A stretch of DNA of 64,000 bases from Kitasatospora sp. NBC_01287 (GTDB lineage: Bacteria > Actinomycetota > Actinomycetes > Streptomycetales > Streptomycetaceae): the NCBI RefSeq assembly GCF_026340565.1, contig NZ_JAPEPB010000001.1, positions 3,882,501 to 3,946,500 of the forward strand, written 5' to 3'. Under the pieces are notes generated by a model. That model had not been told where the DNA came from and ran no database searches. It was given only the letters and a program-made list of their open reading frames with translations. Made by a program: the position numbers and the translations under genes. Shown here one piece after another: positions 37,680-47,438 of the stretch; position 1 is the stretch's first letter, and each line of letters opens with the position of its first letter.

Positions 37680-40600
37680 CTACTTCCGGCCGGCCGCCAA
37701 CTCCTCGAACATCGTGCTCAGGAAAGTGCCGCACCATGTCAGCAGCTCCCGCCCGACCACCGGCTTGCCGCCGATCCGCGCCGTGGTCGGCCGCGGCACC
37801 AGCACCTGCTGGGCGGCCGCCTTGACCTGGCTGCGCGGGTAGAGCCGGTTCAGCCGCAGGGACTGCGACTCGCGCAGCTCGACCGGACCGAAGCGCACGT
37901 TGGCGCCCTGCAGGGTGATGTCCGCGACCCCGCAGCGCCGCGCGAACAGCCGCAGCGCCGCGACCAGCAGCAGGTTCTCCACCGGATCGGGCAGCTTGCC
38001 GTAGCGGTCGCCCAGTTCGGCCCGCACCTGCTCGATGTCGGCCTCGGAGTTGACCGCCGCGATCGAGCGGTAGGCCTGCAGCCGCAGCCGCTCGCCGGGG
38101 GCGTAGTCGTGCGGCACGTGGGCGTCCACCGGCAGCTCGATCTTCACCTCCAGCGGCTCCTCCTCCACCTCGCCGCCGCCACCGGCCAGCGACCCGCGGA
38201 ACTCGGCCACCGCCTCGCCGACCATCCGCATGTAGAGGTCGAAGCCCACGCCCGCGATGTGCCCGGACTGCTCGCCGCCGAGCAGGTTGCCCGCGCCGCG
38301 GATCTCCAGGTCCTTCATCGCCACGTACATGCCCGCGCCCATCTCGGTGTGCTGGGCGATGGTGGCCAGCCGCTCGTGCGCCGTCTCGGTGAGCGGCCTC
38401 TCCGGCGGGTAGAGCATGTACGCGTAGCCGCGCTCGCGCCCGCGGCCCACCCGGCCGCGCAGCTGGTGCAGTTGGGAGAGGCCGAAGGTGTCGCCGCGCT
38501 CCACGATCAGGGTGTTGGCGTTGGAGATGTCGATGCCCGACTCCACGATCGTGGTGGAGACCAGCACGTCGAACTCCTTCTCCCAGAAGTCGACCACCAC
38601 CTTCTCCAGCGCCGTCTCCCCCATCTGCCCGTGCGCGGTGGCCACCCGGGCCTCGGGCACCAGGTCCTTCAGCCGGGCGGCCGCCTTGTCGATCGACTCG
38701 ACCCGGTTGTGGATGTAGAAGACCTGGCCCTCGCGCAGCAGTTCACGCCGGATCGCCGCCGAGATCTGCTTCTCGTCGTACGGCCCGACGAAGGTCAGCA
38801 CCGGGTGCCGCTCCTCCGGCGGGGTGGTGATGGTGGACATCTCGCGGATGCCGGTGACCGCCATCTCCAGGGTGCGCGGGATCGGGGTCGCCGACATGGT
38901 CAGCACGTCGACGTTGGCCCGCAGCTTCTTGAGCTGCTCCTTGTGCTCGACGCCGAAGCGCTGCTCCTCGTCCACGATCACCAGGCCGAGGTCCTTGAAC
39001 CGCGTCTCGGCGGCGAAGAGCCGGTGGGTGCCGATCACCACGTCCACCGAGCCGTCCCGCAGGCCCTCCAGCACGGCCTTGGCCTCGGAGTCGCTCTGGA
39101 ACCGGGAGAGCGCCTTCACCACCACGGGGAAGTTGGCGTACCGCTCGGCGAAGGTGGAGAAGTGCTGCTGCACCAGCAGCGTGGTCGGTACCAGCACCGC
39201 CACCTGCTTGCCGTCCTGCACCGCCTTGAACGCCGCACGCACGGCGATCTCGGTCTTCCCGTAGCCGACGTCGCCGCAGATCAGCCGGTCCATCGGGACC
39301 GACTTCTCCATGTCGGACTTCACCTCGGCGATGGTGGTCAGCTGGTCGGGCGTCTCCGCGTACGGGAAGGCGTCCTCCAGCTCGCGCTGCCAGGGGGTGT
39401 CCGGGCCGAAGGTGTGCCCGGGGGCCGCCATCCGGGCCGAGTAGAGCTTGATCAGGTCGGCGGCGATCTCCTTGACCGCCTTCTTGGCCCGCTGCTTGGT
39501 CTTGGCCCAGTCGGCGCCGCCGAGCCGGTGCAGGGTCGGGGCCTCGCCGCCGACGTACTTGGTCACCTGGTCGAGCTGGTCGGTCGGCACGAAGAGCCGG
39601 TCGCCGGGGTGGCCGCGCTTGGCCGGCGCGTACTCCAGCACCAGGTACTCGCGGGTGGCGCCCTGCACGGTGCGCTGCACCATCTCCACGTAGCGGCCCA
39701 CCCCGTGCGCCTCGTGCACCACGTAGTCGCCGGCCGCCAGCGCCAGCGGGTCGATCGCGTTGCGGCGCCGCGACGGCATCCGGCGCATGTCCTTGGTGGA
39801 GGAGCGCTGGCCGGACAGGTCGGTCTCGGTGATCACCGTGAGCCTGAGCGCCTCGTCGACGAAGCCGTGCTCGATCGAGCCGCAGGAGACGTGGACGACG
39901 TCCCGGGTGGGCGCATCGACCAGGTCGGGCAGCAGCCGGGCCGCGATCCCCTCGTTGCCGAGCACCTCGGCCAGCCGGGAGGCCGGGCCCTGGCCCTCCG
40001 TCACCATGACCACCCGCCAGTCGGCGGCCAGCCGCTCCTTGGCGTCGGCGATCGCCCGCGCGGTGTCGCCGCGGTAGGCCTCCACGGCGCGCATGCCCAG
40101 GGTCAGCGTGTCGCTGCCGCCGGGCAGGCCGGCGGCAGCGCTGCCGTCCGGCACCGGGCCGAGGTCGGCGTCGGTGCTCGCGAACGGGCTGACCGACCAC
40201 CAGGAGAGGCCGATCGCGGCGGCGTGCTCGCGGACCTCGGCCAGCGAGCGCAGCGAGGCGGCCGAGACGTCGATCTGCTCGACGTCGATCGGCCGCTCAC
40301 CGCCGGCGGCCGCGGCCACCCAGGAGGCGTGCAGGAACTCCTGGCTGGTGGCCACCAGATCGGCGGCCCGGGTGCGGATCCGCTCCGGGTCGCAGAGCAC
40401 GGCGACCGAGCCGGCCGGCAGCACGTCGACCAGCAGCTCCATGTCGTCCACCAGCACCGGGGCCAGCGACTCCATGCCCTCGACCGCGATCCCCTCGGCG
40501 ATCTTGTCCAGGATCTCGGCCAGTTCGGGGTGGGCGAGGGCCAACTCGGCCGCCCTGGCCCGGACCTGATCGGTCAGCAGCAGCTCGCGGCAGGGCGGCG

Positions 40601-41345
40601 CCCACAGGCCGTGCTCGGCGATCTCCAGCGAGCGCTGGTCGGCCACCTTGAAGTAGCGGACCTCCTCGACCTCGTCGCCCCAGAACTCCACCCGCAGCGG
40701 GTGCTCCTCGGTCGGCGGGAAGACGTCCAGGATGCCGCCGCGCACCGCGAACTCGCCGCGCTTCTCGACCAGTTCGACCCGGGCGTAGGCGGCGGCGGAC
40801 AGCCGCGCGGCGATGTCCGCCAGGTCCGCCGTGTCCCGGTGCCGCAGTGCCACCGGCTCCAGCTCGGCCAACCCCTTGACCTGCGGCTGCAGCACCGAGC
40901 GGACGGGGGCCACCACCACCTGCACCGGCCCGGCCACCGCGTCTCCCCCGGCCTCCGGCTGGGAGGTGCCCCCATCACGCGGGTGGACGATCCGGCGCAG
41001 CACCGCGAGGCGGCGGCCCACCGTGTCCGAGCGCGGCGAGAGCCGCTCGTGCGGCAGCGTCTCCCAGGCCGGGAACTCAGCGACGGCGTCCGGCGGCAGC
41101 AGCGAGCGCAGGCTGGCGGCCAGGTCCTCGGCCTCCCGCCCGGTGGCGGTCACCGCGAGCACCGGGCGCCCGCGCTCGCCGGCCCCCGCGGCCAGCGAGC
41201 GGGCCAGCGCGGCGATCACGAAGGGCCGGGCCGCGGGCGGACCGATCAGGTCGAGATGGGGGCGGTGGCCGCCGGCCGCCGCCTCGATCGCCTCGGCGAG
41301 GGCGGCGTCGCGGGCCACGACATCGAGCAAACCGATCAGGCTCAT
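37680..41345 (-). CDS. mfd: Transcription-repair coupling factor Mfd
   Basis: 1221-aa DNA translocase that removes stalled RNA polymerase and recruits UvrA. N-terminal UvrB-like region, the RNA polymerase-interacting module around 550-620, then a RecG-type helicase core with Walker A GDVGYGKTEIAVRAAF, DEEQ box in VIVDEEQRFGVEHKE, motif III MSATPIPRTLEMA and motif VI QLRGRVGRGRERGYAY. The C-terminal TRCF domain is present. An in-frame palindromic element at about residues 122-136 (DGGTSQPEAGGDA) lengthens a surface loop of the N-terminal region. Monocistronic. Confidence 0.95.
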   Translation of the reverse strand: MSLIGLLDVVARDAALAEAIEAAAGGHRPHLDLIGPPAARPFVIAALARSLAAGAGERGRPVLAVTATGREAEDLAASLRSLLPPDAVAEFPAWETLPHERLSPRSDTVGRRLAVLRRIVHPRDGGTSQPEAGGDAVAGPVQVVVAPVRSVLQPQVKGLAELEPVALRHRDTADLADIAARLSAAAYARVELVEKRGEFAVRGGILDVFPPTEEHPLRVEFWGDEVEEVRYFKVADQRSLEIAEHGLWAPPCRELLLTDQVRARAAELALAHPELAEILDKIAEGIAVEGMESLAPVLVDDMELLVDVLPAGSVAVLCDPERIRTRAADLVATSQEFLHASWVAAAAGGERPIDVEQIDVSAASLRSLAEVREHAAAIGLSWWSVSPFASTDADLGPVPDGSAAAGLPGGSDTLTLGMRAVEAYRGDTARAIADAKERLAADWRVVMVTEGQGPASRLAEVLGNEGIAARLLPDLVDAPTRDVVHVSCGSIEHGFVDEALRLTVITETDLSGQRSSTKDMRRMPSRRRNAIDPLALAAGDYVVHEAHGVGRYVEMVQRTVQGATREYLVLEYAPAKRGHPGDRLFVPTDQLDQVTKYVGGEAPTLHRLGGADWAKTKQRAKKAVKEIAADLIKLYSARMAAPGHTFGPDTPWQRELEDAFPYAETPDQLTTIAEVKSDMEKSVPMDRLICGDVGYGKTEIAVRAAFKAVQDGKQVAVLVPTTLLVQQHFSTFAERYANFPVVVKALSRFQSDSEAKAVLEGLRDGSVDVVIGTHRLFAAETRFKDLGLVIVDEEQRFGVEHKEQLKKLRANVDVLTMSATPIPRTLEMAVTGIREMSTITTPPEERHPVLTFVGPYDEKQISAAIRRELLREGQVFYIHNRVESIDKAAARLKDLVPEARVATAHGQMGETALEKVVVDFWEKEFDVLVSTTIVESGIDISNANTLIVERGDTFGLSQLHQLRGRVGRGRERGYAYMLYPPERPLTETAHERLATIAQHTEMGAGMYVAMKDLEIRGAGNLLGGEQSGHIAGVGFDLYMRMVGEAVAEFRGSLAGGGGEVEEEPLEVKIELPVDAHVPHDYAPGERLRLQAYRSIAAVNSEADIEQVRAELGDRYGKLPDPVENLLLVAALRLFARRCGVADITLQGANVRFGPVELRESQSLRLNRLYPRSQVKAAAQQVLVPRPTTARIGGKPVVGRELLTWCGTFLSTMFEELAAGRK
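40941..40975. repeat. Short palindromic element inside mfd
   Basis: On the gene strand: ATGGGGGCACCTCCC, core AGCCGGAGGC, end CGGGGGAGAC. It adds an in-frame stretch (GGTSQPEAGGD) to Mfd, whereas its relative at 3665 breaks the frame of the MerR gene. Confidence 0.75.
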
Positions 41346-41954
41346 GGAGTCTCTTCGTCCCGTTGCGTCCAGGCGGAGCGCCCGGTGGCGAACGATCCTG
41401 CCGCCGGGCAGCTTGATGGGCCCGGCACGCGTGTGGCGGGGGCCGGGTCAAGCTCCCAGGGTACGCCGCGCGGTGGAGAGCGCGCCGGGCAGGCGCGGCC
41501 ATGCACATGCCCGGCCGCGGCACCGATGACCTGCCGTTCGGACCCAGCGGTCGATTGTCAAGAAGTGGACACACTCCTGTCACTGGGAGTCCATGGAGGG
41601 CGCGCAGGATGGTTCTCGTGCCCGCCGCTCCAACCGTGGGGGATGGACGTGGTGGGCCGAACGCATTCCGATGGGGGTCGGGGTGCGAGGCCGGGCGACC
41701 CTGGGTGGGGGCGCCCGCCCGATCGTCGGGAGTCGTGGCGCCCTTTCCTGGAGGGCGCCACGGGTCCTGGCCCCGCACCGCGGCGACCGCCGGCCCGCCG
41801 AGCCGGCCCTGCCCGCCGCCGCGGGGCCCTTCGCCCACCCGCCCCACTGGGCCGATCGTGTCGCTGCCGATCGCGCCGCACCCCGACCACTACGCTGGGT
41901 CCCGGCGGCTGAGCAGACCGTCACATTCGGCCTGCCCAGGGGGTTTTGCCCGTC
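41346..41954. other. 609-bp gap upstream of mfd and the sugar dehydrogenase
   Basis: No coding region is supported. Visible: a perfect TTGACA on the minus strand at about 41553-41558 that could be the -35 of mfd, and a 10-bp perfect hairpin GTGGCGCCCT/AGGGCGCCAC (41735-41744 and 41752-41761, 7-nt loop) 200 bp before the rightward dehydrogenase gene. Confidence 0.45.
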
Positions 41955-43244
41955 ATGCGCGTCCTCATCGCCGGCCAGGGCTACGTCGGACTGCCACTGG
42001 CGGTGCGCGCCGCCGAGGTCGGCCACCAGGTGGTCGGCTACGACATCGACCCGCGCCGGATCGAACGGCTGGCCCGCGGCGAGTCCTACGTCGAGGACAT
42101 CCCGGCCGAGCGGCTGCGACCGCTGCTGGCCACCGGCGCCTACCGCCCCTCCGCCGACCCGCGGGCGGTGGCGGGCTTCGACTTCGCGGTGATCACCGTG
42201 CCGACCCCGCTGCGCGACGGGGCGCCCGACCTCTCCTACATCGAGTCCTCGGCGAAGCTGCTGGCCGGCCACCTGCGCCCGGGCGCCACGGTGGTCCTGG
42301 AGTCCACCACCTACCCGGGCACCACCGAGGAGCTGCTCACCCCGCTGCTGGAGAAGGGCTCGGGGCTGAGCGCGGGCCTGGACTTCCAGGTCGGCTACAG
42401 CCCCGAACGGATCGACCCGGGCAACCCGCTCTGGCGGCTGGAGAACACCCCCAAGGTGGTCTCCGGTCTGGGCGCCGAGGCACTGCGCGCGGTGGACGAC
42501 TTCTACCGGCAGCTGGTGGAGCGCACGGTGCCGGTCTCCTCCTGCAAGGAGGCCGAGCTGACCAAGCTGCTGGAGAACACCTTCCGGCACGTCAACATCG
42601 CGCTGGTGAACGAGCTGGCGATGTTCGCCCACGACCTCGGGATCGACGTCTGGGAGGCGATCGATGCCGCCGCCACCAAGCCCTTCGGCTTCCTGCGCTT
42701 CAACCCGGGCCCGGGCGTCGGCGGGCACTGCCTGCCGATCGACCCCTCCTACCTCTCCTGGCGGGTGGAGCGCGCGCTCGGCCACTCCTTCCGCTTCGTC
42801 GAGCTGGCCAACGACGTCAACAGCCACATGCCCGACTACGTGGTCCGCCGCCTCGCCGAGGGCCTCAACGAGCGCAAGCGGTCGGTGAACGGCTCCCGGA
42901 TCCTGCTGCTGGGCCTGGCCTACAAGAAGAACACCGGCGACGCCCGGGAGACGCCGGCCGCCCGGGTCGCCGAGCTGCTCACCCGGATGGGGGCCGAGGT
43001 CCGCGCCGCCGACCCGCACGTGGTTACCGGCGTGCACGTCGGCGACCCGGCCGTCCCCGGTCAGCGCGGCCCCTTCTCCCGGGTGGTCCGGGTCACCGCG
43101 ACCCCCCAGGAGCTGGCCGCGGCCGACGCGGTGGTGCTGCTCGCCGACCACGACGACTTCGACTACCCCGCCATCGGCGCCCACGCCCGCTACGTCCTCG
43201 ACTGCCGCCGCCGGCTGAGCGGGGCGACGGTCGAGGTGCTGTAG
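41955..43244 (+). CDS. Nucleotide-sugar dehydrogenase (UDP-ManNAc/UDP-glucose dehydrogenase type)
   Basis: 429-aa NAD-dependent enzyme oxidising the C6 of a nucleotide sugar to a uronate. Start is ATG 41955; an upstream TTG at 41946 is too close to the AGGGGG site. Rossmann motif VLIAGQGYVGLPLAVRAAE, active-site loop with cysteine GVGGHCLPIDPSYLSW, lysines in ETEL-like KEAELTKLLENTFRHVN, and GLAYKKNTGDARETPA in the C-terminal domain. The absent glycosyltransferase neighbours leave substrate and pathway open. Confidence 0.9.
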   Translation: MRVLIAGQGYVGLPLAVRAAEVGHQVVGYDIDPRRIERLARGESYVEDIPAERLRPLLATGAYRPSADPRAVAGFDFAVITVPTPLRDGAPDLSYIESSAKLLAGHLRPGATVVLESTTYPGTTEELLTPLLEKGSGLSAGLDFQVGYSPERIDPGNPLWRLENTPKVVSGLGAEALRAVDDFYRQLVERTVPVSSCKEAELTKLLENTFRHVNIALVNELAMFAHDLGIDVWEAIDAAATKPFGFLRFNPGPGVGGHCLPIDPSYLSWRVERALGHSFRFVELANDVNSHMPDYVVRRLAEGLNERKRSVNGSRILLLGLAYKKNTGDARETPAARVAELLTRMGAEVRAADPHVVTGVHVGDPAVPGQRGPFSRVVRVTATPQELAAADAVVLLADHDDFDYPAIGAHARYVLDCRRRLSGATVEVL

Positions 43245-43265
43245 GCGCGGCGGGGCCGGGGCCGC

Positions 43266-44693
43266 TCAGCTGCGCCGGCGGCCCACCGTGTTGGGCAGGC
43301 TGTCCAGGGCCGTCCCGTCGTCGATGATCACGATCTTCGGGATGATCGCGGTCTCGTCGTTGCCCGCGGCGCTCGCGGGGTTCGCGGCGGCTGCGACCGC
43401 ACCCGCTCCGCCGCCCGGCGCGGCCTCGAAGCGGGGCATGACGGCGGTCTCGGCCGCCGGGTCGGTCGGCTCCGCCGGAGCCGCCGCGCGGGCGGCCGGC
43501 GGCGGGGTGGCCGGACGGGGCGGGAGCGGCGGCCGGGCGGCACCCGCGGCGTGCAGCGCGCTGCGCGGGTCGACGGCGGCGGGCTGCGGCTGCGGGGTGA
43601 CGGCCGTCGCCTCCAGCAGTTCGGCGGGCAGCCGCAGCACGGTCGTTGGCGCGTCGGCGCCGCCGGCCTGCGTGGCGGGCGACCCGGCCGGCGCCGCCGG
43701 TGCGGCGGCGGGCGGCACGGCCGGCAGCGGGACCTCGCCGGTGTCCGCCTCCGGGTCGGCGCCCGCGGCAGCGGCCCGCGCGGCGGCACCGGCGGCGAAC
43801 TCGCCCGGCTCGATCATGCCGACCGCCTTGCCGGTGAGCGAGGCGAGCGTGCCCTTGATGTGGTCCAGGTGCGTCTGCACCGTTTCGAGCCGCTTGTCGA
43901 ACTCCGCGCGCTCGGCCGCGGTGGCCACGTTGGTGCGCTCCGCCTCCCGGCGGGCGGTCTCGATCAGCTGGTCGGCCTTGGCCTGCGCGTCGGTGTCGGT
44001 CTGCTTGATCAGGCCGAGCACGGACTCCCGGTGCTGCTCGGCCTCCTTGAGGCGGCGCTCGGCGGCCAGCGAGACCTTGGCGTCCTCGGCGGCGGCAGCG
44101 GCGTCCTCGGCGGCGAACCGCTCGTCGGCGTCGCGGCGCAGCTCGGCCAGCCTGGTCTCGGCGCGCTCGCCGGCCTCGGCCGCCTCCACCCGCAGCCGGG
44201 CGGCGTCGGCGGTGGCCGTGTCGCGGATGGTGCGGGCGTCCTGATCGGCCTCGGCGCGCAGCTTCTCGGCCTCGGCCCGGGTGCGCTCGTCGGTGCGGCG
44301 GGCGGACTGGTCGGCGTCCTCGCGGGTGGCGGTGGCGAAGGCGGCGGCCTCGGCCTGCAGGCGCCGGCCGGCCTCGGCGGCGCCGTCGCGGGTGTCCTCG
44401 GCGGACCGCTCCGACTTCTCGCGGATCTGCCGGGCCTCGTTCTCGGCGATCGCCATCAGGTCGCCGGCCTGCTCGCTGAGCGTGGTGTAGTCCGGCTCGG
44501 GCGCCTGGGCGGCGGCCTCCCTGGCGGCGGCCAGCGCCGTCTCCAGCTCGCGGATCTGGGCGCCGAGCTGGCTCAGCCGGTGCCATGCGTGGTCGCGCTG
44601 GCCGGTCAGGGCGGCCAGCGCGCGATCGACCTGTTCGGGCGCGTAGCCCTTCCGGGCAGCGGTGAAGCCGTACGACGGGATGGCGTCGCTCAT
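43266..44693 (-). CDS. DivIVA/FilP-like coiled-coil protein
   Basis: 475 aa from ATG 44693 with GAGGGGAA upstream. A DivIVA-like N-terminus (FTAARKGYAPEQVDRALAAL) precedes an almost continuous coiled coil of Ala/Glu/Arg heptads (about 45-300, such as AEKLRAEADQDARTIRDTA), then a low-complexity Pro/Ala tail with a short acidic-to-basic end (NTVGRRRS). Resembles the cytoskeletal Scy/FilP-like proteins of streptomycete polar growth. No membrane segment. Transcribed alone. Confidence 0.82.
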   Translation of the reverse strand: MSDAIPSYGFTAARKGYAPEQVDRALAALTGQRDHAWHRLSQLGAQIRELETALAAAREAAAQAPEPDYTTLSEQAGDLMAIAENEARQIREKSERSAEDTRDGAAEAGRRLQAEAAAFATATREDADQSARRTDERTRAEAEKLRAEADQDARTIRDTATADAARLRVEAAEAGERAETRLAELRRDADERFAAEDAAAAAEDAKVSLAAERRLKEAEQHRESVLGLIKQTDTDAQAKADQLIETARREAERTNVATAAERAEFDKRLETVQTHLDHIKGTLASLTGKAVGMIEPGEFAAGAAARAAAAGADPEADTGEVPLPAVPPAAAPAAPAGSPATQAGGADAPTTVLRLPAELLEATAVTPQPQPAAVDPRSALHAAGAARPPLPPRPATPPPAARAAAPAEPTDPAAETAVMPRFEAAPGGGAGAVAAAANPASAAGNDETAIIPKIVIIDDGTALDSLPNTVGRRRS

Positions 44694-44872
44694 CTACTGT
44701 CTTCCCCTCAGTGGCCGGCAGGGCGCGGTGCCAGGCTGGGCTCGGTCGTGTGCTCGGGTACCAGTGGTCTTCTTGACCTATTTTGCGCAGATCATTCAGA
44801 AAGCCCAAGGAAGCGACACTGCCGGCCGGGGCCGCACCTCTCGGTGCCGCCCCGGCCCCAGCCGCCGGGCGG

Positions 44873-47371
44873 CTAGAGCAGGCCGTCCCAGAACTGCTCC
44901 AGGAGGACCGCCCACCAGGTGTCCGGCGCCTGGAGGGCCGCCGGGTCCAGCGCGGCCAGCTCGGCCTGGAAGTCGGCGGTCCAGCGCCCGGCCTGATCCG
45001 GGGTCAGACCGTAGCGCAGCGGCCACATCCGACCGAGCAGTGCGAGCGACCGGACGAATTCCGGCACACCGCTGTTGACGAAGCGCGGGGCCTCGGTGGT
45101 TCCCTCCAGGTCCACCGCCACCACGGCGGCTGTGCCGTACTGCACACAGAGCTGCCGCCCGTAGTCGTTGCCGAGCACCAGGTAGCCGCCCGCGTCCGGG
45201 GCGGCCGGGCGGCCCCGCTCGGCGGCCAGTTCGGCCAGGGTCGGGATCGGCCGGTTCTCGGGCGTGTGCGCCCAGAAGAACGGCCCGAAGTTGGTCGGCA
45301 GACCGGCCCAGACCAGGGTCTGCGCGACCGCCTCGGGCACCCCGGCCCGGGACACGGCCCGCTGCTCGTAGCGGAAGACGCCCTGGCCGAAGAACTGCCC
45401 GAGCTCCGCGGCCAGCTGCTGCGGCGGCACCGGCGGACGCGGCGGGACCGTCCCGGGCACGGGCAGCGGCACCCTGACCGGGCGCTGGCGGCGCGGGCCG
45501 GCCGCCAGCTGGTGCAGCTCGTCCAGGTGGTTCAGCAGGTTGGCCATGCCGGCCTGGCGGCTCTGGTGGTCGCGGCCGTAGGCGGCGCTGTGGGTGATCC
45601 GCACGTTCGGCCAGGAGGTGGCGACCAGCCGGGAGCAGTAGCCCCCGGGCAGGTCGCAGGACTCCAGCTCGGTGTGCAGTTCGAGCACCTGCTCGGCGGG
45701 CACGCCGAGGCGGCGCAGCTCCTGGAGGATCTTCCACTCCGGGTGCGGCGTGCCGGGCTCGCTGCGCTGCATCACCTTCTGCTCGGAGCCGTCGGGTGCC
45801 CGGTAGCTGAGCACGGCCAGGTAGCCGGGGCCCACCATGGGCACGCCGGGCGGGACCGGCGCGCCCTGCGGCGGCAGCCCGGGCACCGGCGCCGCGGCGC
45901 CGGGCACGGCGGCGGGGGCCGACGGGCCGGGGAAGCCGAGGCCGCTGTCGGGGACGGCCGAGGCCAGCTGGGTCGCCGCCTGCGCGACCCCGGCGGCCTG
46001 CGCGCCGCCGGTCGAGCCGGGACGCGGCGGCGGGGACGCCTTGCTGGTCGCGGCATCGGCGAGGTCGGCCGCGCCGGGGGCACCGGGCGCGGCGGGCGTG
46101 CCCGGTGCGGCGCGCAGACCGGCCGGCGGCGGAGGCGGCGGGACGCTGCCCGCACCGCGACCGCCCGGGTGGGCGGACGGCTCGCCGCCGCCCGCGTGCA
46201 GCAGGCCGCCGGGCGGGGGCGGGGGCGGCGCGCTCCCGGCGCCACGGCCGGCGGCGGGCGCGGCGGGCGGCGACGCGGGCGCGCCGGACTGGGCCGCGCC
46301 ACGCAGCGCGGCCGGCGGCGGAGGCGGCGGCACGCTCGCCCCGCCGCGGCCACCCGTGGCGGGCGGCAGCGGCGCCCCGGCGGTGCCGGGGGCACCGGGC
46401 AGGCCCATCAGTCCGGGCGGGCCGTCGCCGGCCAGCATGGTCGGCGCGTAGTCGATCGACGGCGCGGCGGGCGGCACCGGAGCCGGCGCGGGAACGGGCG
46501 CGGGACCAGGGCCGGGGGCACCGGGCAGGCCCAGCAGCCCGGGCGGGCCGTCGGTGGCGAGCATGGTCGGGGCGTACCCGCCCACCGGCGTGGCGGGAGC
46601 GGGCGCGGTCGGCACCTGCGGCGCGGCCGGGACGGCGGGCGGGAGCGGCACGGCGGGCGGCTCGGGCGTGAGCGCCGGGGCCGGGACCGGTGCCGGTGCC
46701 GCCGCTGTCCCAGCGGCGGGCGGTGGCATCCGGACCGTCATCGCCTCCGGCGGGGTCCGCGGGGCGAGCGGCCCCTCCTCACCGTGCTCGGCCAGCTCCC
46801 AGCTGGGCGGCGGGGCCAGCATGGTCGGCGCGTCGCCGGCCGGCCGGTCGGAGACCGGCGGGGCGGTCAGCCGGGCGGGCTCGGGCAGCACGGGCTCGGG
46901 CAGCACGGGCTCGGCCGGGGCCGGAGTCGGTGCCGGAGCAGAGGTCAGGACCGGCTCGGCGGCCGGCGTCCCGCCGAACTGCTCGGCCTCGGCCGCGAGC
47001 GCGGCCGAGCCGGCGTCCAGCACCCACTGCGGCGGGCTGAGCAGGAAGGAGGTCGCCTCGATCGGTCCTGGCAGCTGCCTGGCCAGCCCGGAGGGGGTCG
47101 CGCCGACCGGTCGGCCGTACGCCTCCTCGTAGCGCCGCACCACCTCGTTGACCGGCAGCGCGGGCCAGAGCGTGCTCGCCCCGGTGTCCCGGGCGATCAC
47201 CAGCTTGACCGCCCCGCCGTCCGAGGAGGGCCCGCCGTCGCGGTCCTCCGCCCAGCAGACGAAGCCGAGGTCGAACTCCCGCACCCGCACCTCGCGCTGC
47301 TGGTAGTGCGGCACCCCGCCGTTGATCCACTCCGTCGCCAGGTCCTGCGCCTGCGCGTACGTCATCGCCAT
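44873..47371 (-). CDS. YrhB - deaminase-fold - SUKH-4 fusion protein (832 aa)
   Basis: Three recognisable parts. Residues about 1-115 resemble the YrhB/Imm35 immunity domain (TYAQAQDLATEWINGG and ALPVNEVVRRYEEAYG). Residues about 120-505 are Pro/Gly linker with a repeated unit PTMLA..DGPPGL.GLPGAPG. About 511-630 is a deaminase-fold domain with HPE (H541, E543) and C572/C579 in LESCDLPGGYC, arranged as in XOO_2897-like deaminases. About 645-810 is SUKH-4 (LPTNFGPFFWAHTPENRP). Start ATG 47371. No signal peptide or ESX tag is visible, so the protein is probably cytoplasmic. It precedes the WHH-SUKH gene's downstream end on the same strand. Confidence 0.8.
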   Translation of the reverse strand: MAMTYAQAQDLATEWINGGVPHYQQREVRVREFDLGFVCWAEDRDGGPSSDGGAVKLVIARDTGASTLWPALPVNEVVRRYEEAYGRPVGATPSGLARQLPGPIEATSFLLSPPQWVLDAGSAALAAEAEQFGGTPAAEPVLTSAPAPTPAPAEPVLPEPVLPEPARLTAPPVSDRPAGDAPTMLAPPPSWELAEHGEEGPLAPRTPPEAMTVRMPPPAAGTAAAPAPVPAPALTPEPPAVPLPPAVPAAPQVPTAPAPATPVGGYAPTMLATDGPPGLLGLPGAPGPGPAPVPAPAPVPPAAPSIDYAPTMLAGDGPPGLMGLPGAPGTAGAPLPPATGGRGGASVPPPPPPAALRGAAQSGAPASPPAAPAAGRGAGSAPPPPPPGGLLHAGGGEPSAHPGGRGAGSVPPPPPPAGLRAAPGTPAAPGAPGAADLADAATSKASPPPRPGSTGGAQAAGVAQAATQLASAVPDSGLGFPGPSAPAAVPGAAAPVPGLPPQGAPVPPGVPMVGPGYLAVLSYRAPDGSEQKVMQRSEPGTPHPEWKILQELRRLGVPAEQVLELHTELESCDLPGGYCSRLVATSWPNVRITHSAAYGRDHQSRQAGMANLLNHLDELHQLAAGPRRQRPVRVPLPVPGTVPPRPPVPPQQLAAELGQFFGQGVFRYEQRAVSRAGVPEAVAQTLVWAGLPTNFGPFFWAHTPENRPIPTLAELAAERGRPAAPDAGGYLVLGNDYGRQLCVQYGTAAVVAVDLEGTTEAPRFVNSGVPEFVRSLALLGRMWPLRYGLTPDQAGRWTADFQAELAALDPAALQAPDTWWAVLLEQFWDGLL

Positions 47372-47438
47372 GCCGGGACCGCCTCCGCCTTGTCCACCAC
47401 CGCTGTCGTCCCCCTGCCGCTACCGCCCGCCGCGCGCC

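Noticed and set aside
38109..41912. A 1267-codon open frame on the plus strand over mfd
   Set aside because: It is antisense to mfd, has His/Arg/Gly-biased composition typical of high-GC shadows, and matches no family.
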